A stretch of DNA of 45,376 nucleotides from Phycisphaerae bacterium. Lineage in GTDB: Bacteria; Planctomycetota; Phycisphaerae; UBA1845. The stretch spans positions 1 to 45,376 of the forward strand of contig JAJDDT010000098.1 in assembly GCA_029260165.1 (NCBI GenBank). Reading direction: 5' to 3'. Made by a program: the position numbers and the translations under genes. Within the stretch, counting starts at the first letter, position 1, and the number at the start of each line of letters is the position of its first letter. The notes beneath the pieces were generated by a model. It was not told the origin of the DNA and ran no database searches. It saw only the letters and a list, made by a program, of their open reading frames with translations. Below, piece by piece: positions 8,586-16,806 of this stretch.

Positions 8586-9017
8586 ATGGCCAAACCCGAC
8601 CCACACAACGAGGACACCTTCAGGGAAATACAGGTCAAAAGCACCCTCCACGCCGCCAAACTTCCCGAAAAAACCATCCTGAAGGACGTCGAAAACCACG
8701 GCTTCGGACCGGAAACCACATTCGCCATCAAACTCGCGCTCGAAGAAGCCATGACCAACGCTGTCCGGCATGGCAACGCCAACGACCCGGACAAGTCCAT
8801 CCGCGTCAGATTCGCCGTCTCAAACGAATGCGCCGTCATCATCGTCCGCGACGACGGACCCGGCTTCGACCCGGACACCGTCCCCGACCCCACCGCACCG
8901 GATCGCCTCAGTCAACCCAGCGGCCGCGGGATCATGCTCATGGGAGCCTACATGGACGAGGTGAAATACCGGGACAACGGTCGGGAAGTCTACATGCTCA
9001 AAAAAAACGGCGACTGA
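8586..9017 (+). CDS. RsbW-like anti-sigma factor / serine kinase
   Basis: This 143-residue GHKL ATPase (HATPase_c_2) probably phosphorylates the STAS protein encoded just upstream. All ATP-binding boxes are present: the N box LEEAMTNAVRHGN (52-64), the G1 box DDGPGFDP (89-96) and the G2 box GRGIMLMG (113-120). The ATG at 8586 has no strong ribosome site; translation may be coupled to the STAS gene. The pair could be reversed by a PP2C phosphatase; the nearest candidate (13026-14672) has substituted metal ligands. Confidence 0.85.
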   Translation: MAKPDPHNEDTFREIQVKSTLHAAKLPEKTILKDVENHGFGPETTFAIKLALEEAMTNAVRHGNANDPDKSIRVRFAVSNECAVIIVRDDGPGFDPDTVPDPTAPDRLSQPSGRGIMLMGAYMDEVKYRDNGREVYMLKKNGD

Positions 9018-9077
9018 TAATACATCGAAATGCGACGAACCACCCGGACCTGAACATCCGGATTCACCAACAACATC

Positions 9078-9677
9078 TCAACCCGGAACCGCCGAAATCG
9101 CCTGCCGCAACGTGGCGATCCGTTGGGCACCCTTTTGACCGACCCCCAGTTCCAGCGTCCTGCCCGCCGCCTCCGGAATCCTGCCGATGTGACGATTGAT
9201 CGCCAACCCATCGATCTCAGCACTTTCGCCCGGCAATTCGTCCCCCTCAAACGCCCCGCACATCGTAAACGACCCCACCCGAATGTTATCGTCGGTCGAT
9301 ACCTCCACCAACACCTCCTCCCATTCGCGCATCGACAACTGACCCGATCGCAACGCATCCTGCAGGTCAATATACTCGTCCGCCATCGTCGGTAGCTGCA
9401 CCTCGGTCGCCCCACAAACCGTCACGATCAAATGCTGGCGATAAACCGGCAAACCTGCCTCGTGTCGCTTCTTCCGCTCCAGAACCTGCTTGGCCAGCGT
9501 CGGTCGCTTCAGCTCGCACCCACCGCAAATCGTGATGTAAACACGCTTGCTCGCGCTAAGCTGACCCGCCTGTGCCCCGAATATGCAGAAATGAAACATC
9601 GGTCCGTCCCCAAATACCTGTTCAAACCCTTGGCCGACCCGCGACCAAACATCCTGCTCCGCTGCCTTGTCCATCAT
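9078..9677 (-). CDS. LiaF-like (cell wall-active antibiotic response) protein
   Basis: The 199-residue product carries three beta-strand signatures of the LiaF C-terminal type: YITICGGCELKRPT, IVTVCGATEVQLPT and SFTMCGAFEG. Between the second and third lies a DUF1707-like helical segment (MADEYIDLQDALRSGQLSMREWEEVL). Members are usually linked to envelope-stress sensing, although no sensor kinase is present here. The ATG pair at 9677/9674 was chosen; the frame is open to a TTG at 9782 but that part looks non-coding. It converges with the RsbW-like gene. Function is inferred from fold signatures only. Confidence 0.6.
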   Translation of the reverse strand: MMDKAAEQDVWSRVGQGFEQVFGDGPMFHFCIFGAQAGQLSASKRVYITICGGCELKRPTLAKQVLERKKRHEAGLPVYRQHLIVTVCGATEVQLPTMADEYIDLQDALRSGQLSMREWEEVLVEVSTDDNIRVGSFTMCGAFEGDELPGESAEIDGLAINRHIGRIPEAAGRTLELGVGQKGAQRIATLRQAISAVPG

Positions 9678-9788
9678 ACGGGTATTCGCAGGCGTTGGGG
9701 ATATATTCAAGGTATCCGGGCGAAATCCGTGTGAAGGCCGATAATCGGGCGTCCAAGTGCTACCGCACCACGTTTCAGCCAACAGTCC

Positions 9789-10562
9789 TCAGTCCGCTGC
9801 CTTGACGATCAGGTCGCAAAAACCGTCCAACTTACTAATCCGTCCGCTCTCGCGTAGCAGGAACTCAGTGCCAAGAGTCTCTACAACTGACTTGCCGAGG
9901 ACCGCTTCAACCTCTTCCACCGCATACCGAATCATCTGACCCTTCGTCAGCTGGAGAATCGCGTGGTCTTCGACAACCTCAAACGTCACCACAATCCGCG
10001 CCTCAGCTGACGTCCGCCGTACATCATCTCCAAGCTCGTCATTCGACAATGCGATACCGACCACTTTCGCGCGAACACTCAACTTCGATTCGATTTGTTT
10101 TACACGATTCTTAAGCGATTCGGCATCCAATTCGTTCGGTTGCAGAACTTCTCCGGATTCAGAAATCTCCTTCCAGCCCAAGAGCACGCAATCTCCCATA
10201 CTGTTGCGGTTCAGGAACACGAGGTAGCGCGCTTGGGATCGGAAGGAAAACTGGCAGCGGCCAAATTGCCTTCTGGACATGCGAAATACCTTCGGCAGCG
10301 ATCCTTTTATTACTGCCTCGGTCCGACAGTCCGGCTCGAAAACGTTGACATGCACCAGTGGCATGTCAGCGATTGTAATCTTCCCCTGCCCACCCCCGGA
10401 GCGGATCTTCTGCTCCGGCATGCCCTCGCCGTCAGTGCTCACAACCGCGATGACATTCGCGGAGCGAAGCAGGTCATCACCTGATGGATAAATAATCTGA
10501 GGCAACGCGTTGGAGGTTGCAATCAACGTGATGGGAATGGCAGTAATCAGAAATCGCTTCAT
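9789..10562 (-). CDS. Exported protein of unknown function
   Basis: This 257-residue protein has a signal peptide (MKRFLITAIPITLIATSNALP, cleavage near residue 20). A GAGGTAG ribosome site lies 4-5 bases before the ATG at 10562. The mature part begins with DLLRSANVIAVVSTDGEG. A candidate disulphide pair sits around FGRCQFSF and GDCVLLGW, with RYLVFLNRNS between them. A helical middle (LKNRVKQIESKLSVRAKVVG) precedes the C-terminal region. The layout is reminiscent of small beta-rich exported domains, but I recognise no family. AT content is slightly higher than in its neighbours. Confidence 0.65.
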   Translation of the reverse strand: MKRFLITAIPITLIATSNALPQIIYPSGDDLLRSANVIAVVSTDGEGMPEQKIRSGGGQGKITIADMPLVHVNVFEPDCRTEAVIKGSLPKVFRMSRRQFGRCQFSFRSQARYLVFLNRNSMGDCVLLGWKEISESGEVLQPNELDAESLKNRVKQIESKLSVRAKVVGIALSNDELGDDVRRTSAEARIVVTFEVVEDHAILQLTKGQMIRYAVEEVEAVLGKSVVETLGTEFLLRESGRISKLDGFCDLIVKAAD

Positions 10563-10721
10563 GGGCTACCTCAGTTGCGATGTTCTGGCGACTGAACCCA
10601 ATCGCCGCATCACAATTCTACCTATCTCACCATCATATTAGAAGTATCCGTCATTTTTCAACGATAGTTGCGTAGACGTGTTGGGATACAACGGACCGCA
10701 TGACAGAAACTTCGATGGTCG

Positions 10722-11105
10722 CTATTGAGTAGGGCGGACAGACGCATCCGGGTAATCACACACGCGAATCGCCTCAAGCCGAATGGCTGTCAATGCGATG
10801 GACGGCGGACGATCGAATTCGCGGACTTCAAACTGATCCTGAATCGACTGGCGAATGATACTAGCGTCCGTGGTCGACACGCATGACGCCCAAACGACTG
10901 CGGCGTCATCGCCGGGACAGCCGCCCAAATACCGCTCCACGACACAATCATCGGTATCAAGCATGAGATCAAACAGCGCAGCGTTCATCCGGTCCATGGC
11001 GTCGGACATGTGCCGCTTGAGCGATTCAATATCACCCGAAAGGTCGATCGGTGGGGCGATGGCGTGCTCGATCGTCGCGACAATCGACCCGCCTCCTGCC
11101 ATCAT
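10722..11105 (-). CDS. Unknown protein coupled to the AdkA-like gene
   Basis: This 127-residue soluble protein starts with ATG at 11105, overlapping the stop of the upstream gene by 4 bases (ATGA), so the two are translationally coupled. It has a helical N-terminal half (SGDIESLKRHMSDAMDRMNAA followed by LFDLMLDTDDCVVERYLGG) and a second half with RQSIQDQFEVREF and IALTAIRLEAIRVCDYP. I recognise no domain. The coupling suggests it works with the kinase-like/deoxyribosyltransferase-like protein, as a subunit or regulator. There is no signal peptide or membrane segment. Confidence 0.6.
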   Translation of the reverse strand: MMAGGGSIVATIEHAIAPPIDLSGDIESLKRHMSDAMDRMNAALFDLMLDTDDCVVERYLGGCPGDDAAVVWASCVSTTDASIIRQSIQDQFEVREFDRPPSIALTAIRLEAIRVCDYPDASVRPTQ

Positions 11106-12292
11106 TCCGTCTTCGGTCGACCGGACGAAATCCGAAGAAGGTCAGGCTGATACTCGTGAATGTAACCCTTCTCCTTGAAATGCGCGAACAATTCATCGAC
11201 CGTGTTGAACACCTTGGTCGAGGGAGCCGTCACAAACGGCGAAGGCTCACATTTCGGCGTCCAGATGACGTACACTTCCTTCGTGTTCTCCCACGCATGT
11301 TGCAACTCACGCTCAACACCCGACGACAACCCAGGCTTGCCCGTCGGCAACTCCGGAATGTAGCTGACGATCATGTGCGACTGATCGATCAACTGGAAAT
11401 CGCGCGCATAAATCTGCGCATCCACGTCGTAGGCAATCTGCGAGATGTCCGCCGCCCGAAGTTTGAACTTCCGGCCATTCACGTCCATTTCGACGTGTTC
11501 CTCCCCACGCTGCGTCGCAGCCCCGGCCCGGAAAAGCAGTTCCTTCTCGTCCACATCCCCCGGATCGAACGTGATGAAATGCTCCGCGATCCGCGCACGG
11601 AACTGATCGATCTCCGCCAGCGTCTCAGGCATGTCCATCACATGCGTCATCGGGAACGACGGATAAACCCGCTTGCGTTTAGGCTCGAACATCAGACGGT
11701 AAAACGTCTCGACGTTCTGATTCGTCTTGCCCCGCGATACAATGTACGAATTCCCATAACCACTGATCGCCTCAGCCATCGTGGCCGTCACGACAGTCTC
11801 CTCCTCACGCCAGACAAGAATGTCCTTCAGCGTGTGGCGGATGTCGTGCTCCCGCTCCAACCGCTCATGAATCGCGTCGACGTTGTCCAGCAGCGTGATG
11901 TATAAATCCGCGTTCAGCTTCGCCATATCGTTGTGGTCGAAAGCAGGGAACAACCCATGCTTCCAGCGAAACGTCGCATGTGTATTGACGATCAGGTGCG
12001 TGTCCTTTTCCGCCTCAGCCAGCACGTCCTTAAAAACGCTTCGACGCAACTGATCCAGACGCGGACGGGGGAGATCAAGAATGCGATTCGCCGCAATGTC
12101 CGGTGCCTCCGCGTACATCCGCTCACCGACGTTGAACAGCTTGATGTCCTTACCTCGCGACCGCCCAAGCTCGACGACCTGCCGGAGAAAATCCTTCTTG
12201 TCCAACCCCACCTGACCCGTGCAGACCACACGCACAGGACCCTGCTCATCCGAGGCAAACAGATTCTCGCCGCTCGCTGTTGATTGATTCAT
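11102..12292 (-). CDS. Archaeal-type adenylate-kinase-like domain fused to a deoxyribosyltransferase-like domain
   Basis: Residues 20-205 follow the archaeal AdkA pattern: RVVCTGQVGLDKKDF at the P-loop, KLFNVGERMYAEA, LPRPRLDQLRRSVFKDVL, LIVNTHATFRWKHG, ADLYITLLDNVDAIHERLE and RHTLKDILVWREEE. The P-loop is degenerate: where the family has GxxGxGKT this has GQVGLDKKD (26-34), so the invariant Gly and Thr are Asp and Lys. Residues about 297-345 resemble nucleoside 2-deoxyribosyltransferase-like folds (RDFQLIDQSHMIVSYIP, then LSSGVERELQHAW and VYVIW). The 396-residue total is twice an AdkA. No signal peptide is seen. The next gene overlaps by 4 bases. A nucleotide-handling or sensing role is inference. 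Confidence 0.6.
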   Translation of the reverse strand: MNQSTASGENLFASDEQGPVRVVCTGQVGLDKKDFLRQVVELGRSRGKDIKLFNVGERMYAEAPDIAANRILDLPRPRLDQLRRSVFKDVLAEAEKDTHLIVNTHATFRWKHGLFPAFDHNDMAKLNADLYITLLDNVDAIHERLEREHDIRHTLKDILVWREEETVVTATMAEAISGYGNSYIVSRGKTNQNVETFYRLMFEPKRKRVYPSFPMTHVMDMPETLAEIDQFRARIAEHFITFDPGDVDEKELLFRAGAATQRGEEHVEMDVNGRKFKLRAADISQIAYDVDAQIYARDFQLIDQSHMIVSYIPELPTGKPGLSSGVERELQHAWENTKEVYVIWTPKCEPSPFVTAPSTKVFNTVDELFAHFKEKGYIHEYQPDLLRISSGRPKTE

Positions 12293-12338
12293 AACTTCTT
12301 GTTGTAACTGAGGATGGGTACACCATCCGGACTGTGAA

Positions 12339-12917
12339 TTACTCGCCGGACTGCCCGGCTGCCACCATCACGCAGTACACGCCGTAGTGACCACCGTAGC
12401 GTACCGCAATACCGAGATGTGTAAAGTCTGAGTCGAGCATCACCTCGCGGTGAGGCTCGCTCTCAAGCCACGCGTCCACGATGTCAGAAGCCGTCCAGAG
12501 ACCCGCCGCCAGATTCTCCCCCAGCACGTCGAATTCGACGTTCGTCTCCGCCACCCGATCGCTGAACCCAGCCTTCGTCGATGGATTCACATGTCCGAAA
12601 AAATCCCCGTCGATCATCGTGCAGGCGTAGTCCTCAGCCATCATCGCCAAAGACCCCGCCGTCGATAACGATCCCAGAGATTCCCGCTTGGCATTGATAA
12701 GCCGGGCAACCTCCTCAGCCAACACCGCTGCCTCCGGCTTGACGACGCATTCAGTATCGCTCGCCAGACGCCGCGGCCCCGCCGCAGTGTCGTCCGCCAG
12801 TCGCCGCGTCACCCCCGATGCGTCGTCCGCAAGGAGACCGTCACCAACGTTGCAACCCGCCACAGTCAGGATGGCTGCAACCGTCAACATCCGAATTGTG
12901 AAAAGTCTGAAACTCAC
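12339..12917 (-). CDS. CAP/SCP-domain lipoprotein
   Basis: The 192-residue product starts with GTG at 12917, where GGAG lies 8 bases upstream; an upstream TTG at 12929 is less likely. Residues 1-22 form a lipoprotein signal ending in VAGC. A short repeated segment follows (TRRLADDTA, PRRLASDTE). The CAP (YkwD/SCP-like) domain spans about 60-190, with family strings ARLINAKRESLG, FFGHVNPS, GENLAAGLW, VDAWLESEPHREVMLDSDFTH and LGIAVRYGG. CAP proteins are extracellular; their bacterial role is poorly defined. It lies 46 bases upstream of the AdkA-like gene's start on the other side and is probably a separate unit. Confidence 0.85.
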   Translation of the reverse strand: MSFRLFTIRMLTVAAILTVAGCNVGDGLLADDASGVTRRLADDTAAGPRRLASDTECVVKPEAAVLAEEVARLINAKRESLGSLSTAGSLAMMAEDYACTMIDGDFFGHVNPSTKAGFSDRVAETNVEFDVLGENLAAGLWTASDIVDAWLESEPHREVMLDSDFTHLGIAVRYGGHYGVYCVMVAAGQSGE

Positions 12918-13025
12918 AAACCACTCCAAAAGGGCAGGTCACCACGATCGACGCATGCCAAGTCTAGCGGTCCAATCGTGTCCCAACAAGAAAAGAAAAT
13001 CTGACGCAACGTAATTGTTTGTCAT

Positions 13026-14672
13026 TCAACCAGTTGCGGCGATTTTGTGAAACAGGAGGATCGAAGCATCCTCATGTTGTTGGCCACGCTTGAAAAATTC
13101 CGCCTGGTCTTGAATCAACTCGTCCAGCGCAATACGGGCGGACTGCCCAAATCCGTCCCGCAAACTTTCCATCAGGGCTTCCTCGCCAAGCGTTTCCTCT
13201 GATTCATTCCAAACCGTCGTACAACCATTCGTGAACACCGCCAGCGTCTCATTGTTTTTCAAACAGTCCGCCGCAGAAAGGTAGGCGTAGTTCGGTGCGC
13301 TGCCGATCGCCGGAGCGTCGTGGTTGACCAGATCGCGCGACTCCCCGACGTGGTCGATAACAACAGCCCCAATATTTCCAGCGGTACTGAACTGCATCTG
13401 GCCCGTCGATGGGTTGACCAAAATCGATATCCCATGAAAGGCGGCTGGTTGCAGATCCTCGCGAAACAACCAGTTGATCGACCGAAGGAACACGTTCGGC
13501 GCGTCAGCGTGCATACACGCCGACCGAAACATCGTCCTCGCCTCGATCATGGCCATCCCGGTTCGGGTCGGATCGCTCTCCACGTTGCCGATGAGGATGC
13601 CACCCAGACCATTTGCGAGTTTCATGATGTCGAAAACATCGCCTCCGCGAACCTGCCCGGGCTTGCAATACGCAGCCAGTTGCAATCCGGAGAACTCCGG
13701 AATCTTCGCAGGGTCCAGGCGGGTCTGGATTTCACGCAGGAATGACAGCTCGCCCGACCGGGCGGCGTTTTGGATATTGACCTGACCCCGAATCAACGAT
13801 TCGAGGTGGCTGGCTGCCAATCCTGCCAACAACATCAATTCGTTCAAATCACCGGAGCCAAACGGAACCGCGTCTGGCGAGCGATCAAGATAGATCACGC
13901 CAAGCTCGCCGAGTTTGTTTGACAACGGGACAGCCAGGGCGGAACCGACGCTCTCGGTCGGGGATTGAGGCATCAGGAGGTTTTGGTTGAAATCCAGGCA
14001 GCGATTGACGAGCAGTTCCTGTAGCGGTGACTCGTCCAGTGATTTTCCGCCGATCAGTTGTCCCTTAACAAATTCCAGTTCCCCTGAATCCTGTCGGCGG
14101 GCACCGACGTACACGAATCGGCAACCGAACAACGGGAGCAGGCAGTCGACGAGGTGGTCGATCAGTTTTGGCAGATCACCACATTTGTACAGACCGGAGC
14201 AAAACGTCGCGAATCGGGCCGGCGATTGGCTTGAAACCGTCGAGTCGTCGCCGGGTTTGTAGACGACCGCACCGGTTGGGACCGGCAGGGGTTTCAGTCC
14301 GCCGCCCCGGATGACCGGTGTTTCCTGAGCGCGTTTTTTGGACAGGAGTGATGGTTTCGTGGCGTCGTTGTAAACCGCGAGGGTGTAGCCCAGAACGGTG
14401 ATTTCGTCGTGGTGATGAATCTCGACGACGCCGTTCACGGTTCGCCCATTGATCTGGACGGTTCCGCCGACGTCGGTGGAATCGAGCGTCCATGTACCGT
14501 CGTCACGGGGTCTGATCGTGGCGTGTTCATCGAGAAGCCTGCGGTCCGGGATGCAAATCTCGCATCCCGACCCCGACCCCACGCGGATCACCTGATCGTC
14601 GAATTCGAGACGGTTGATGAGGTCGTCGCCTTCGCGGACAAGGATTCGGATGTGGCTTGCGGTTTCAGGCAC
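13026..14672 (-). CDS. FHA-GAF-PP2C(SpoIIE-like) protein with degenerate phosphatase site
   Basis: The 548-residue product has an FHA domain (about 8-100; RVGSGSGCEICIPDRRLLDEH, phosphothreonine binding), a GAF-like domain (about 150-290; ends with LMLLAGLAASHLESLIRGQ) and a PP2C/SpoIIE domain (about 315-545). In the last, GGDVFD keeps its Asp345, but the GDV metal motif reads IGNVES (Asn363), the AGH motif reads AGNIG and the TDG motif reads FTNGCTT (Asn482). Catalysis is therefore doubtful. The start is a GTG at 14672 with no clear ribosome site. It is a candidate partner of the STAS/RsbW pair at 8.2-9.0 kb. It is divergent from mqnD. Confidence 0.8.
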   Translation of the reverse strand: MPETASHIRILVREGDDLINRLEFDDQVIRVGSGSGCEICIPDRRLLDEHATIRPRDDGTWTLDSTDVGGTVQINGRTVNGVVEIHHHDEITVLGYTLAVYNDATKPSLLSKKRAQETPVIRGGGLKPLPVPTGAVVYKPGDDSTVSSQSPARFATFCSGLYKCGDLPKLIDHLVDCLLPLFGCRFVYVGARRQDSGELEFVKGQLIGGKSLDESPLQELLVNRCLDFNQNLLMPQSPTESVGSALAVPLSNKLGELGVIYLDRSPDAVPFGSGDLNELMLLAGLAASHLESLIRGQVNIQNAARSGELSFLREIQTRLDPAKIPEFSGLQLAAYCKPGQVRGGDVFDIMKLANGLGGILIGNVESDPTRTGMAMIEARTMFRSACMHADAPNVFLRSINWLFREDLQPAAFHGISILVNPSTGQMQFSTAGNIGAVVIDHVGESRDLVNHDAPAIGSAPNYAYLSAADCLKNNETLAVFTNGCTTVWNESEETLGEEALMESLRDGFGQSARIALDELIQDQAEFFKRGQQHEDASILLFHKIAATG

Positions 14673-14790
14673 GATTGTCGGCTCGTTGGACGTTCGTCGG
14701 TCTCACTCGTAAGATGCCCACGCACACTGTTCCCGCGTGCTATCGGCATGTGGGCTGTTACAAGTTTAGGCCCGAAAAACGGCGGTTTCG

Positions 14791-15636
<846 letters not shown>

Positions 15637-15645
15637 GGTTCTGCG

Positions 15646-16692
15646 ATGCCGAGACTCGTTTTCACTATTGCGTTGTTGTTCCCGCTGGGGCTGGTCGCCG
15701 GTTGCGAGGAATTTCAGCAGGCGTTGATTGTCAACAATCAGCCCGAGCGAATCCGTGTGCCCGCACGTCCCGTCGATTTGGGCACCCTCGGCGGTGAAAA
15801 CCGAACCGCCACGGGAATCAACGACGCGGGGCAGGTTTGCGGTTTCTCGGGAAACGTGGATGAAGAGGATCGCGCGTTTGTCTGGACGGCCGACGAGGGG
15901 ATGCGGGATTTGGGAACAGCCGGTGGCGATCAGTCGCGGGCTTTTGCCATCAACAACAACGGGGTGGTGGCTGGCATCACCACGTTTGCGGATGCGTCGC
16001 TTCCGGTGTCCGCCTGCTTCTGGACAACTGACGGTGAGATCGTGGTGTTGCCTCACCTTGAGGACGGACCATCGGAAGCGCGGGGAATCAACAACCTCGG
16101 GCAGGTGGTCGGCGCGTCGACAATCGAGGGTGGGCTTAGTCGGGCGGTTGTGTGGGAGTCTGACGGAACGATCACCGCAACAGGAACGCTGGGGGGCGAT
16201 CAGAGCCGGGCGAACGGCGCGAATGATTTCGGCGTGGTTGTCGGTATCGCGATGGATGTGGAGGGACGAACCCGTGCGTTCAGGTGGACCCGTGAGGATG
16301 GGATTCAGGGGCTTGGCACGCTCGGTGGAAACGTCGCCCAGGCCAACGCCATCAACAATCTGGGCCAAATCGTCGGGAATTCGAGAACCGCGGACGGTCT
16401 CCAACCGGCGTTCGTTTTTTCAGTCGAAGAAGGAATGCGCGAACTGCCTGGTTTCGGCAGCGGCAATGCGCAGGCGTTTGCCATCAACGACAACGGATAC
16501 ATCACGGGGCAGGGAAACACGCTGGACAACTCCGCCAAGGCGTTCATCGGGACACTGGACGGTGACGTTTTCCCGTTGCCTGATCTCGGACGACGCATCG
16601 GGAACAACGCGCTTTCGATCAACAACCGAAACCAGGCCGTCGGTTTCGTCAACGTTCCCGGCGCAGGCTCGCGCGCGATCATCTGGGAATAG
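15646..16692 (+). CDS. HAF-repeat lipoprotein
   Basis: This 348-residue protein has a lipoprotein signal (lipobox LVAGC, Cys20) and about seven HAF-type repeats of some 45 residues. Each has a GTLGG-like strand and an INN.G.VVG strand (examples: DLGTLGGENRTATGINDAGQ; LGTLGGNVAQANAINNLGQI). The repeats should form a beta-propeller on the outside of the cell. HAF repeats (TIGR02913) are named for a His-Ala-Phe signature; here the matching string is often RAF or QAF. It begins 9 bases after mqnD, probably by chance of packing rather than shared function. Confidence 0.8.
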   Translation: MPRLVFTIALLFPLGLVAGCEEFQQALIVNNQPERIRVPARPVDLGTLGGENRTATGINDAGQVCGFSGNVDEEDRAFVWTADEGMRDLGTAGGDQSRAFAINNNGVVAGITTFADASLPVSACFWTTDGEIVVLPHLEDGPSEARGINNLGQVVGASTIEGGLSRAVVWESDGTITATGTLGGDQSRANGANDFGVVVGIAMDVEGRTRAFRWTREDGIQGLGTLGGNVAQANAINNLGQIVGNSRTADGLQPAFVFSVEEGMRELPGFGSGNAQAFAINDNGYITGQGNTLDNSAKAFIGTLDGDVFPLPDLGRRIGNNALSINNRNQAVGFVNVPGAGSRAIIWE

Positions 16693-16806
16693 CGTGTCGA
16701 GACCGAACCTGCGACGCCAATAGCACATTCCCTGCCACATGGACACATGGTTTTGCTACAATGCGCCATCGGGATGGGGCAGCGGTTCCGGTTGATGGAG
16801 GCGATC

